A stretch of DNA of 64,000 bases from Micrasema longulum (Eukaryota > Arthropoda > Insecta > Trichoptera > Brachycentridae), in NCBI GenBank assembly GCA_022494885.1, contig JAGVSM010001698.1:1-64000 (forward strand), in the 5' to 3' direction. A program made the position numbers and the translations under genes. This document shows, piece after piece, positions 35,193-47,698 of the stretch; the stretch's first letter is position 1, and the number at the start of each line of letters is the position of its first letter. The notes beneath the pieces were generated by a model. It was not told the DNA's origin. It saw only the letters and a program-made list of their open reading frames with translations, and made no database searches.

Positions 35193-36486
35193 CAGTGGTG
35201 TAGTCCTAAATAAAAAATACCGGAGCGTACCGCCACACCTATGGTGAAGGAGGTATCATCAGCTCGTCATATATAATTTTGTGAATATTTTTTTACACCC
35301 TTGTTTCTATATATTATTATCTACCGTACATTCGACAAAAAAACTGTTTTGTAAGTACTTACGAGAATAAGAACTCTAATTATTAGGTACCTAGGTTTAT
35401 AAATATCCTTTCGCGTTTATCACAAACGAAATTTCCTAGTCGTCTGCAGCCAATATTCAATATGCCGCATGTGCTGTGTTTCTGCATTCCCCACAAGATA
35501 CAGATTTAAACAATGTTGTGAATTATTTTTATTAAGTACCTACCTAGATATAAAAAAATACTTACCCACAATCGCATAAACCTGCAATTCCTTCATGAAA
35601 AATTCATAATATTTTCTTCAGAGGATTCTTGGAATTTCTCTTCAACTTTGCATTTCTTAGAAATTTTTTTTTTATAGATTGTTTATGCTTTTCCCTAATC
35701 TTATGTTTAAGATATTTACAGGTATGAAAAATATAAAAACAAATTCGACCCCGTTAATAACTCAAATTCTCTAAATCTACTCTGATTTGCAAAAACATCA
35801 CTAATAGATGCACAAATAATAATTATGAAAAATCAAAAAGTACGCTGATTATTTAAAAACAAATTAAATTCAAAATATATGTATATTCCTTTTTATTTTT
35901 TAATCAAGATACATTTTTCTGCAAAGATTACAATTTAAAAATTATGTCACTCTTAAAAACCATGCAACGCGACCAGACCTTTGACCTATGACCATCCAGT
36001 ATGAAAGTTTTCAAAATACTAATTGTTTAATCATCAAATCTGTGTTTCGTAAAAACGTGTACTGAAAATAGGATGGCATGCAGAAAAAAATGTTACGAGA
36101 AAAAGTCAGTATTTTCAAGACAGTTTTTTCACAATTGGTAGGTCAATAAAACATAAACACTAAAAAGCAGTATGTAATCCAACCTTTTACCACTGGCAGA
36201 AATCTTTCAAAAGAAATACGAAATTAGGTGGTACCTAGTTCAACTTCTTCCGTTCCTGTTTTGAAGGATGGGATGACAACATGTGCAATATGCAAATGAC
36301 ACATGTTTAGACTTTTACCGGTTATCGGTAATAAATACGTTTGTTATTATTTCGAATTGTTTAAAGAGACTTAGATATTTTTTTGGAACGTAATAGTTGT
36401 TCCTGACCAGAGCCGTAGCGCCGCTCCGTTCAGAGAAAAAGTGCCGGAGCGCCGCTCCGGTGCGTACCGGCATAACTACACCACTG
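35193..36486. mobile_element. non-autonomous hAT transposon, 1.29 kb
   Basis: The ends are 'cagtggtgtagt' and 'actacaccactg', flanked by an exact 8-bp duplication ATTGGAAT (35185-35192 and 36487-36494), which is diagnostic for the hAT superfamily. Subterminal GC-rich blocks near both ends ('accggagcgtaccgcc' and 'gccggagcgccgctccgg') are typical of element ends. The interior has no transposase frame of useful length, so it depends on an enzyme encoded elsewhere. Confidence 0.9.
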
Positions 36487-36494
36487 ATTGGAAT

Positions 36495-37740
36495 GCCAAT
36501 GAATTAGAAGTGCTGATAGGAAAATGATCATGAACCTATACACTTTTTAAATAATTACCTATCATTTATGAAAGCAGAATTCAAAATAAAATTATGCAAA
36601 AAAACATAACTCAAAAAATAAAAAGGAAAGATTTGTGAGATACCTACTTGTAACTGCTTTCCAACTTTTCATTTGTTTTACAAAATATACAATTTTCAAA
36701 GCATAAAGAATCAATTAATTATTTGAGTTTATTGTCTTTTTTGTTATCTATGTTGGCTTCATAAAAATTATTCAAATATAGATGGCGAACCAGGGTCATA
36801 TTAAATACCAATGTATAATTCGTGGTTTCTTGACTTGTGAAATATTATAATAAATAATTAGAATATAAAATACAATTTCTTGTCTTATTTCAGGGGGATA
36901 AATAATTTAACAGCAAATAAGAAGTAAAAAAAATAGTATTATATTTACTAACCATATCCACAATATAATTACAGTAAACAAAAAAAACAATATTTACATA
37001 ACAATTTATAACATCTCAAGCGATAAAAGAGATATGTATTTTTATAAATACTTTACAATTTTGTTTTGGGAAGTCCGGTATGAGTATAGCAGCTTTTTTA
37101 AATATAAATTAGTGTAAAACAATACACGTAAGTTGTCATACAGATGATAATGTTGTTATTGAATGCTTATTACACTGACGTATAATAAATAGACATGTTA
37201 TTCCTATACTAGCTACATCTAAGATAGAGAAAATATTGCTATGCAAGTCGTTACAATACATACGACACTGGCTGGCAACTGTCAGTGTTATTATTTATGT
37301 ACTTTACAATTTTGAAAATGCACTTGAAAATATAATTAATTATTTACTTATTCCACAGATTAAATCATATTTATGAATAACACAATAAATTTGTACTGTT
37401 TTTTACAGTTACAGTGTAATTAAAGCATTTCCATTTCTTTGTAGTGTCGAAAGTCGGTAAGAGAGTGAAGGCCAGAACGGCAACTATCCACAAATTGAAA
37501 TGCCATCTGTTACGCGCTTCTCAAGTTGCATTTATTGTTGACGATCATTACACAGGGTTACATCAACCCTACTGATTGCTAACAATAAATGCTACTAGGG
37601 TTGTAAATTAAATTATACATCATTGATTTATCGCATATTCATGAGTCATACAAATACACGAGATTACATTATGCATGAAACAAAAAATGCTTTTATTCTA
37701 TGGCTTTTGTGTTTTTGTAAATTAAAAAAAAAACATGTTT
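36495..37740. other. intergenic stretch, no gene seen
   Basis: AT-rich sequence without recognisable coding exons. It includes the imperfect hairpin at 37528-37592, listed separately. Confidence 0.5.
37528..37592. other. imperfect hairpin of precursor-microRNA size
   Basis: Outer arms 'gcatttattgtt' / 'aacaataaatgc' (12 bp, perfect) and inner arms 'agggtt' / 'aaccct' around a five-base loop are joined by a bulged middle. The shape resembles an insect pre-miRNA, but no expression or conservation is known to me. Confidence 0.3.
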
Positions 37741-37744
37741 ACTA

Positions 37745-38450
37745 GATGTAATTAAATATTAACCACTTATTAAGTTTTCTATGTCTACCGGTTTCGAGAC
37801 GTACCCGTCTCTTCATCAGGACACCAATGATGAACTTCATCCCCTTTTGGAAATTGGGATACAAAAAATGTTTTTACCTATACGCGCGGCAAAAATTAGA
37901 CAATTAAATTAAAGCAAAATTTCTTGAAAATGTACAAAAACAGTATTACAAAATATTTAAATAAAAACAAACTGCTTTAAACGACGTCACTAGTTTATAT
38001 GAATCGACCAATGATAAGAGAGTTGTGGAGATATCCGGTTTCCTTACCGTCAATGGACCAATCAGCAGAACTGACCGAGAAGAAGTAGAAGAGAACTTGA
38101 AACGTCACACGCGGAGTAGTTTCAGAAAAACAAAACTTTAAAAAATCATAGCCTAATACATAAAAATGTTCATTTTTTTTGCTTAGTTTAGTAGTCTATT
38201 AACAAAAAAAAACCACTGAACTTCCTCATTAAACAGGTTGGTTTATATTTTTGTACAACAATTATGGTAAAGGTTTATATTGGGTTTTGCATTTTGGTTA
38301 AATTAGTGTCCTGACGAAGAGACAGGTACGTCTCGAAACCGGAAGACATAAAAGTCAGTAAGTGTTTATATACAAATATTTAATAACATTTAGTAAAATG
38401 TTTGACCATAAAGTTAATGCTTTAAATATTAATAATATTAAATAACATAT
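37745..38450. mobile_element. inverted-repeat element with hammerhead-like arms, copy 2
   Basis: 'ttctatgtctaccggtttcg' on the left and 'cgaaaccggaagacataaaa' on the right are inverted arms matching the copy at 32312-32630. The centre (about 37830-38280) is longer and contains no domain I recognise. The right flank 'aatgtttgaccataaagtta' is shared with copy 1. The element ends just downstream of the 3' end of UFL1. Confidence 0.65.
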
Positions 38451-38495
38451 TTTATCAGAATAATAAACTAAATACAATCAACTTCATATTTAATG

Positions 38496-41400
38496 TTAAA
38501 CATCAGCTGGTTGGTTCGTTTGCGATAGTTTCTTGAAATTAAACGCAATCTGTTTAACTTTGGGAATTTTATCTTCTAAAGAACTCAAGATGTCTATTCT
38601 CTCAGGTTTGTCCTCTTCTAAATTAAGTAGCTTCATCACTAAATCTAGAATCATAAGAACAAAAAACTAATTAATATTTTGTAACTGAAAAAACATACTG
38701 CATAAAATAAATAAATTGGTAAATGGTACAAGATTATTTAGAAAAATGGCGGCTAGTAAAACACTTAATTGAATCGGCATTTGCTTCGTAACACTTCATT
38801 ATATATATATATATACATATATATCAGTGGCGAGCGGTGACTTTTTTTATAGGTAAGCTTTAATTTTTTTCATAATTTGTCCTGCATGTACATACATACT
38901 GCACACATATAAGTAATCTCGCAAATGAGTGGAGGCGTATAAAAAAAAGTATATCCAGGTACACGGATTTTTTTTTTATGGTTTTGTGTAAAAACAACTT
39001 CATCTCTCCAGCTCCAGTTTCACCTGCTGGCAACAGAAGACGCAATACCTACTTAGTTTTAATCAAAATAATTTTAACCAACAACCCAACAAACAAAAAA
39101 TAATTAATAACTTTGCGTAATATGTAGGTATATTCTCCATTATTTTAAGACAGAACATGTATGCAAAAGTTTAAAATAATAAAATATGTTAAAAAATAAG
39201 GATAATAAAATAAGTATATTCATAATTCCTTTTTGTTTGGCACTGATTAAAAACACCGTATATTTGTTTGTAATTTACATTTTATACTGCAATTATTTAG
39301 GTACTAATATAAAAGAAAGTAAACATTCTATTGTAAGACATCACTCCCATTATGAACACTAATTTTTTTTTTTCTTTTACTATATATTTTTTTTCTGAAA
39401 AATTAAAAAAAAAACAATAAGATTAGATTTAAATTAATTAATTTATGCCAAAATACATAATTTTAACTTTAAATATTACATTACATAACATAACCTAACC
39501 ATAACATTCATTAGAAATATTCGCAATAATATTGCAACAAAAATGTCACGTGACCGTCGTGGCCGCCGCGTTGCGCTGCGCCGAGCCGTCAGCTTTGTTT
39601 CCTTTTAAACTGAGAATGAATAATGCAAGAAATTGACGACACCGAGCGAGGCGCCACTAGCTAAAACGCGCGGACTAAAAAACTGGCGTCATATGTCTAT
39701 AGAATACTATCAAAAGAAAATGGTCTTTAGGAAATAAAGCTCGAAATGCTACTCTCCAAATAGAGAAGCATGAAATGATATCTGTAATCTGCAAGTGAAC
39801 TTAGCAAGGAAAATATACGCACTGGGTTTTTGAATGTTAAAATACAGTATACATTTGTATTGAAAAATAAGCTGCAATAATCGGAACCGGGCAATGCGCT
39901 GGGTCCGCATTTAGCAGCTTATATTTATTTTTTGAGGAAGATATAAACAGTGACTTTAATTTATAATAAATACAGATTATTTTATTTATTCTCCTATAAT
40001 TAAAACTACTATAAAACATTATTATTGGTAGTGAAATATAATGGTAAGCTGCGAATAATCGATTATACGGACGGTTCGCCCCTGATATATATATATATAT
40101 ATCATTATAAAATACTACACTAAAATCTGTCTAAAAGGGCCAATGTCGTAAATCACAACATTACGGCAGAGTAACTTTACAGCTATTTTGTGGCATTATA
40201 ATGAACTGTTTTAGATGTTTGAAACTATTTTCAATAAAAAAACACTACCAACATATCTACGTGTATATAACATTTTTGAATATGTGTATTTTTTAATTTA
40301 CATCAACCCTCTACAAAATGTTGGCAAGAAAAAATTAAACCCAACATTGGCCCTTTTAGACCCAAGACACATAAATAATCAAAATATTATTTATTTATTT
40401 ATTTTTAACGGACTTAGTCCATTCAAAAAATGGCAAACACAAATCTTTATAATACATACAGGCACAATAGAAATAAAATACAAATCTTTTTCTTCTTCCA
40501 AGTTGGTCCCTCAATGCCGAGGATTGTGACCACCATGAACACTTCTGATTAGTCTGTTCCACTCCAGTCTGTCCTCAGCCCAACGAACCGACACATCAAA
40601 TTTTAGCCCCGTAGCCTCCTTTATTTATTCAATCCATCTATATGGGATTCTACCCTGGCTTCTCCTAACTTCAACTCGGCCAGACATTATTGCCTTTTCT
40701 AGATTGTCAAAGAAAGACAGTATCGTCCTCAGACACACCAGTGACAGAGGAGTTGTAATATGGAGCTCTTCCAGAATCGATGCATTCGTCCTTTTGGCTG
40801 TCCAAGGCACACGCAGCAGCCTTCTCAAACACCACATCTCGAATACATCGATCCTCTTCCTCTCGTAGGCACGCATTATCCATGTTTCAGCCCCATATAG
40901 GAAAACGGAGAATACCAGGGCTTCCATCAACCGCTTTTTTGTGTTTATTGATATATCTTGATCTCGCCAAATCTTCTCCAAACAAAATACAAATAAAGAA
41001 AATTAAAGCTAGGACAAAAATTAAATAATAATTACTACCTCAAGACAAGATCTGGTCTATCTTAGTGAGTGTTTACATCTAGAAAGACTTGCACCAAAAA
41101 AGTCCAGGTCTTGTCTCGAGTTTACAATGCGACACAATCGGGACATTGCGCATTGGTGCATGCAAGCCATAGTTATGAATATGAACATTGATTTGTTTGA
41201 TGCATACATGAGGTGGACACTTCGTAATAATATATTTGAATGTTAAAAACAGATTATTGAAAAGTAAATTGTTACTAAGTATTTCATTACCACATTTTAA
41301 AAATAAATGTTTTTACAAAATGTTATGAGTAGGTAACTGACGAAAACCAATACATAATTGTCATTACTAAGGATGAAAGGATTATTTTTAACTCTTAAAC

Positions 41401-44400
41401 ACCTACGTAAGATTTCGGTCATTCCGTCACCTATATATTGAGATGTACATTTTTTGGCTGTGTTTATTTTAATATTCATGTTTTTAAATCAGCGTCAAAT
41501 TCAATAATCGTGCATTTACTTTTTTTCCTCTTTATTTGGGCCTTCTACCAAAACAATAATGTCGGCCAAAAACTAGTTATATAAATTTACTAAATGAAAT
41601 AAACATAATAACACAAGCAAAAAAGAATAACAATATGAACCTAAACATTAGACAACAAATATAAATACCAGTATTTAATTTATTATAGAAAATAAAAGAC
41701 GAGTGATATTTTAATCCACGAATTTGGAATATTCAGTGACCTGTATTTAAAAATAGTCATATTTTGCTTAATGAAACACGAGATACAGCACTGATTCCAG
41801 AGGTATTTTTAGCACAGTCTTTTAAGAGTAAATCATTATCATAGATGGTTCACAACAAGATCTAACGTCCAAAATGGAATGTAAGTACATACCTTGAAAT
41901 GAGGACAGCTCTTGTCTCTGTTCCTCAGTTAGATGTGGTTTGAGGAATCCCAGAATGGTGGCGACATGGCGACCAGACGCATGCAACATTGTCTGTGTGG
42001 TGATTGTGAAGATGGCCAACACAGCGAGGTGAAGTACAAGGGCCGCATCATTACACGACTCTAGTTGTTCGAGGAGACCGTGTTTATGGGACAAAATGAG
42101 GGACCTTGAATTCAAAATATACTAACATTATTAACAATATAATATCCTTTTAAATAAATATGTATTCATTTTAATGGCCACCGAATTAATTTATCCAGGT
42201 ATATCACAAAAAAAAGATCTTTTAAAAAAAAAGGGTAAGTACATAGAATTATAATATACCAGAAGGCGCGTAGAACTAAGTTTGCATACATCGCACTGAG
42301 TCCAAAAGTTTCCCAATTACCCCCCCGCGCCTAAATGACATCTTGCTTGCGGGCATGCGTAAAGTGGCTGCACAATGTTGCCAGACCGCGAACAATATAT
42401 TATCATAACACAAATATAAGATAATTATGTGTTATGTTATGTTTTATCACAAAAAATATTTTACCGACTGGACTATAAAAAAAAGAAGTACTTTTATTAG
42501 GCAAATGTAAAAAAAATAAAAAATTAAGTAATCATATAGCAATTAAGTAAATTAATACCGTTTAATATTATATTAATGCTTATTAATAGAGAGCCGGGTA
42601 AAAAATTCGAAAACCCTGGCAAAAAAATAATGACAATATGTTGTAAAAACATCGTCGCCTTAATTTGAATACAACACAGGTAATTTTTTTCAGTATCTTT
42701 TTTTCTGTATTTGAGATTATGATCACTGTCATTTGAACAAATAAATAGTTGAAAGAAAAGAGATAAAACACATTTTTTTAATAACGTGTATCTCAAATAA
42801 GTATCTCATTAGAATACCGTGCAAGTCAGTAGGTGGTCAGTAGTACTGTATTTTACATTTGTTTGCATAGAACACTTAAAAATCGTACCTACCGGAAAAA
42901 TAAAAAAAATATATATAAAAAAACCACTAAAGTTTACTAAATAACAAATTTATAAAGTTTTTATTATCTCTTGTAAAGTTATCATTTAGTGACTAATATT
43001 TTATTCAAATTAAGGCGACGACATGTATAATAATTACTAAATATATTTTTCATTTTTATTAGAATGAACATATTTTAAAAATAGTATTACTGTGCAAATA
43101 AACAAATTTAAACTAATAAATACATAAATAAACATACTTGTCCTTCTTTTTGTCTATCTTTTTCATGACCATACTACAACCCTCGAGGCAGTTTTCTGCG
43201 CATTGTAAGAATTCATCAACACTGGCTCCAATCAGGCTTTTATTGAGCGCTATCAGTACACCCTTGTAATCATCAGATACATCATTTATCAACTTGTTCC
43301 TCTGATCCGTGGACAAAGCTTCCTCAGACACTTGTAACCCGCACTCATTAGCGACGTATTTAAAGAACTCTGAAGCTATGTCCGTGCCTTGAGTTTTAAG
43401 TAAATATTTTACAAATTGAGGTTGTTGATCAGCTGGTAAAGTTTTGAGTCCCTTCTCATAGTGCTTAATATCATTAATGAGTGTGTTAAGTTTATCTTGT
43501 AATGAAGAATGAGTTTGTCGTCTAATCTGAGAAGTATTCTCAACGGTGCTTTCGAATATTTTTTGCGCTTCAGTTGCACCTGCCTTATTTACAAACCTGA
43601 AATCAGAAAATAAAATATACAGCAATCTTTAAAGTACTGATAATTTATTATTTTTATGTCACAATTATTTACATAATTAAAATTTTTCAATCTGTATAAC
43701 CAATGATTTTGAAGATGTTAATAAATCAACTAAATTTTAAGTTTAACTAATTTTTTTTAAATAAATCCTATTTTTATCATTTAGGGAAATGCAGTTTCTT
43801 AGCAAAGAGTTGTAGCTCAGTAGAAGTGGAGCTGCATATATCCATAATCTGCAAGCAGTAGTAAAATAATTGTTTAGAAATAGGGCAAAAAATTAAGCTT
43901 ACAGATGAAGATGCTCAGCAATAAATGTTCCCAAGTACTCAATCCCATCTTCTTCGAGTGCCGGGCTGATACATTTCTTGATCTCCTTTATTGAGAGCAA
44001 TTCCAGAGTAGATGGATTAGTTTTCTTGGTGTTTACGGCGGGTCCTTCATCAGAATCAGAATCCTGAGCTGTTTGTTTGGACCTCTGGTGCTTCTTGACA
44101 GATTTGGTCTTGGTCTCTCTACCCTGAGTTCCCCCTCCGCCCTTGCCTCCGGCTGCTTTTCTTCGCCGCTCGTCCCTCCGCTCGGCCTTCATATCCACGT
44201 GAGTAGGATGATCGTCCATAGCCTTAGAAGATGACAGTTGTTTATCTGTAAACAGCCTTTGAAAAGCCCCTGATTCCACAAAGTCTTTGGCCTTGCTGTT
44301 TACCACTGTATAGCAAGGAACTGTGATTTTCTCAACATAGTGAGTACTAATTACTGGAAAAGAAGATTAATTTAAAATAAAGTACCTATTTTAGACCATA

Positions 44401-45919
44401 TTTATTAAAGTTGGAATGATCAAATGAGACATTACATATATCATGTACAAATATGAACAGATATAACAGTATGACATCAGATCCTTCCCATCTACTTTGT
44501 TAGAAATATTTAAACCTATGAAATAATTCTCACACCGTACCTAAATCTCATTTGAGTACTGGAATCAGTGTATAAATTCATAAAAATAAATAAACATATA
44601 ATCAGTGAACGTTAATGTTAACTACTAAAAGCGTGTGCAATGGTTTTGTATTTTTGTGCTACGGTAAGTGGTTACATACAATAATTATTTATTTACTTTT
44701 TATTTAGATTACTTTAGCTATGTTACTCTACAATGTCTTAATATTACTAATAAAATTATGTATAAAAAAAAAATACCTGAAGAACCAAACACAAGTAATG
44801 ACTTCTGCAACTGTGGAGTTAATGCCTTAGCTATCAAATTTTCAATATCTTTTTCACCAATCACAGTTGGCAATACAGAAGATATATCTACAAAGCTCTT
44901 AGTTATGTTGCATTCTTCAATGGCAGTAGAAACTTGCTCTATTATTTGGTTTCCAATAGCGCAAGTCTTGAGGAAGCTCATATCTTCATTGGGAAGAGTG
45001 CGTTTGATAAATGTTTTGGGGTCGGAGATTCCCATTCGCACAAGAGAATCATAGTCCAAGTAACCACTCTGTTTGTATGAGTTAACTACCCATTCTGTCT
45101 GAGATTTACTGTACACATGGGGAATGTACTGAGAGCTAGTTTGTTTACCAGTCACCGCTCCCGCCGAAGATACTTCTCTCATTAATGTGAAGAAAAGTCT
45201 TTCCGATATATCGCACTGGTTGATAATGGCAGCAACAGGGGTCGGTTTCGATAGCGCCGCGAGGGCACCGCGGATTTTAGCCTTAGACCTGGCAACGAAG
45301 GCTTCGGTAAAGAATATTCTCGAATCCAAAGGATCTTGTTTGGCGTGAATTAGTTTTCCGAGTTGTTTTTCGAGAACAGAGTGCAACAGAAAATCAGCGG
45401 GCAAATCATAAAACAAGGTTAACTCGCTAACATTGATCTGTCCATTTTGAATCAACTTTTCATTGATTTCCCGGGCAATTCTCGTAATATAATTTTCATC
45501 TAATAATTGTCCTAACACCATACGAATACTCTTATTTGTTTGACAAACATCTCCCACCCGAGCAGCAACTTGAGAGAACTCTATATTCAGCTCCTTGGCT
45601 AAGTCAACAAGGTTGACTCTTCCACCTCGTACGTAAAGTTCATCTTTTATTTCTCTGCAGACTTGTTGAGGTGTCAGATATTCCTTACCATCATTAGTGA
45701 ATATAACTTCCAGTAAATTCAATTCAATTAATTTCGTGACGATTTCGATGCAATTTCTATCGGAGAGTCTGGAAAAATTGCAATTATGTAGTAACCAAAC
45801 GTTGAAAACATACGGATTTTCTTATAATTTATAAAAACATACCTCTGCAAAGTTGAGCTAAGTTGAGCTTTTTGGAAATCAGCAGCTAATCTTTTGACTT
45901 CTTCCCAATCTGCGGCCAT
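38496..45919 (-). CDS. Ufl1: E3 UFM1-protein ligase 1 (UFL1), 6 exons
   Basis: Exons on the minus strand are 45919-45843, 45768-44777, 44353-43903, 43596-43138, 42104-41893 and 38644-38496. All introns are GT-AG and phases are consistent (2,1,2,2,1), giving 779 aa, close to the usual length of about 780-795. The start MAADWEEVKRLAADFQKAQL and the join RLSDRNCIEIVTKLIELN match the N-terminal UFL1 domain. GRVNLVDLAKELNI, VLGQLLDENYI and IFFTEAFVARSKAKIRGAL follow. A Lys/Arg/Gly/Ser-rich linker at about residues 412-445 is also a family trait, and the C-terminal helical part includes ESCNDAALVLHLAVL. UFL1 transfers UFM1 from UFC1 to targets such as ribosomal protein uL24 at the ER, with DDRGK1 and CDK5RAP3. 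The last intron (3.2 kb) holds a hAT element and a LINE piece. The small final exon (149 bp, ending NQPADV) was found by phase and homology. Confidence 0.95.
38825..40084. mobile_element. non-autonomous hAT-like element in UFL1 intron 5
   Basis: It starts 'cagtggcgagcggtga' and ends in the reverse complement of 'caggggcgaaccgt'; 11-12 of 14 terminal bases match. Both ends abut 'atatatat', which would be an 8-bp target duplication but is ambiguous because it lies in a TA microsatellite. The interior (GC-rich at 39545-39680) has no transposase. The 'CAGTGGCGNGC' start is common among insect hAT elements. Confidence 0.75.
40385..40990 (-). pseudogene. RTE-like LINE, C-terminal reverse-transcriptase fragment
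   Basis: On the minus strand, 40981-40625 reads as the region after the RT domain of RTE-type elements: RLMEALVFSVFLYGAETWIM, then RKRIDVFEMWCLRRLLRVPW and TNASILEEL. After one in-frame stop (at about 40625) it continues as IKEATGL, WAEDRLEWNRLIRS and HNPRH. The tail with (TTTA)n at about 40390 marks the 3' end. It is 5'-truncated and lies in UFL1 intron 5. Confidence 0.8.
41039..41121. repeat. short inverted repeat in UFL1 intron 5
   Basis: 'ctcaagacaagatctgg' and 'ccaggtcttgtctcgag' form arms of 17 bp with two mismatches around about 49 bp. Possibly a MITE remnant. Confidence 0.6.
42105..43137 (-). other. UFL1 intron 4, no further feature
   Basis: AT-rich intron between exons 4 and 5 with a short GC-richer patch at 42315-42390. 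I recognise no element in it. Confidence 0.6.
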
Positions 45920-47698
45920 TGTAATATTCTAATAATATTATTTAGCGATATATTAATTATTAGAGGGTTTACGAACCCTTTTTTACTCTTTCCAGATGCC
46001 GGATTATTATTTGATTATTTGTTCCGATGTGTCAATTTGATTTTGATATGATATTGAAGAGTTGTAATATTTAAAAATAATGGGATGAGAATTTAATAAT
46101 CTTAGGTTTTTTACTTTTATAAAACTGCCAACACTGATACACTGTTTTTCCTTTATTGGGACCTTTTAACCCTTTTGCCAAAACAAAATAACATCGTGTA
46201 CAGATAGTAATCGAAATCTGAATCAACTGCTGCTACTATGCTCGGTCACAAGCATTTATACATGTTGTAGTAGTCAACATGTTTGCTTACAAAAAATGAG
46301 ATTTCGAGTTAGAATTCAAACAAGGTTAACTAATAAAATATAATTTTTTTTTTTTGTTCAATACACCCAATTTTTTTTTAGCTCAATTACATCATTTTTA
46401 CGTCCCAACTTATTAGAAAATTCCTTTTTAAGCGGGACTCTTTTATATTAAAATCAATGCATTTATAAATATTATGACATATATTAATATAGTAAATACA
46501 TGTTAAAAATAAATATTTGTCAAAAAATACAATACAGATAAGATATTTAATAATGCATGGGGTGGTATTCTGAATCTTCTCTACCCCCTAGAGAGTAATT
46601 AATTTAGGGATTTTTGTTTTTTGCATGCGTTTACATCTGCTTTATATATGGCCACACTGATGATTAAACGTCAAATAAATATGAACACGTAAAATCAAAC
46701 ATACGACTTTTCATGTAAAACATTAATTCGATTCTAAGCATACCCAAAAAACATTTAATGATGTTGAATTGACCAAACCGTATTTATTTTTAAACAATTT
46801 TATACATCATTTGACGTTTAGTCATTATACTATTTATTCTATGGTCGTAGCATAAAAAAAATATCCTAATATTTACCACTCTCAAGGGGGTTGAAAAAAT
46901 TAAAAATACCTCCCATAGTGTAGCAAAGTTAAAATTATATATATAATTTTTTTTTATATTTATTCCTTAAGTAATTTAATAAATCAATGTATAATGTGTA
47001 TTTACGCTGTGAAATTTTATATTCTCTGGACTAAGAGAACGTTTTATAGAATTATTAAAATATAAGTACGCTATATGAAACGCGTTAAAAAAGCGTTTTC
47101 AGCGGCCGCGAGAATGTTCAAATTAGCCTTTTTAGATTCAAGCCAGAGATTTAAAAAATAATTGAATGGCATACGCGACATTCCTTTTAGGCAGTGTTAG
47201 TACAAGCAAAAATAAAGGCTTGGTTTTTTGGGACTCTCAGCTTATATTTAATAAAAATAGGGTTTTCATTATTGTGAGCTATATGTTAACGTTCAATCAC
47301 TGTAAAAAACTGTCAATAACGTATATTTTAAAATGAATTAAAAAAATACTTCCTTGAACGTAAATTCTTCATATTAGCAATTATCGCATATTATAATTTT
47401 GTTTTGCTAGCCGTGTCCCCATATGTTTTTTTTTACAATTAATCAGATAAGGAACCACATTTTGCAACTATTTTTATTTTTCATTCTATGTAATTGTCAA
47501 CGTTAAGGGGACCTGACAAGGCACCAAAAGAAGAAGAAGATGCACATGGAGGTTAAAATGTCTAAATAAATAAAACGGGAAATTGCACTATAGATTTTAA
47601 TGGAAAATATGCTTTAAATAAATGACAATAAAGACTATTTTCAAATATTGGTGAGAAAAAAATAAGTTACGATTTAGTTCATAAGTTGACATGTGGAG
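45920..47698. promoter_or_regulatory. head-to-head intergenic region of UFL1 and AIMP1
   Basis: It separates the two divergent start codons and must hold both promoters. I see no clear TATA box. Proximal sequence next to UFL1 (45920-46250) is ordinary. The distal part contains the MITE at 46556-46918, so the original spacing was probably shorter. Confidence 0.4.
46556..46918. mobile_element. MITE with long diverged inverted repeats (GGTGGTATTC family)
   Basis: Left 'tggggtggtattctgaatct' and 'accccctagagagt' are mirrored by right 'actctcaagggggt' and 'aaaatacctccca'. Inner 'gattaaacgtcaaataaat' mirrors 'catttgacgtttagtcat'. The arms exceed 100 bp with indels. The terminus matches the remnant at 16993. 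It sits between two divergent housekeeping genes. Confidence 0.65.

Noticed and set aside
43899..45054. Plus-strand frame of 128 codons from 44668
   Set aside because: It is antisense to UFL1 exon 2 and runs through the splice site; no independent support.
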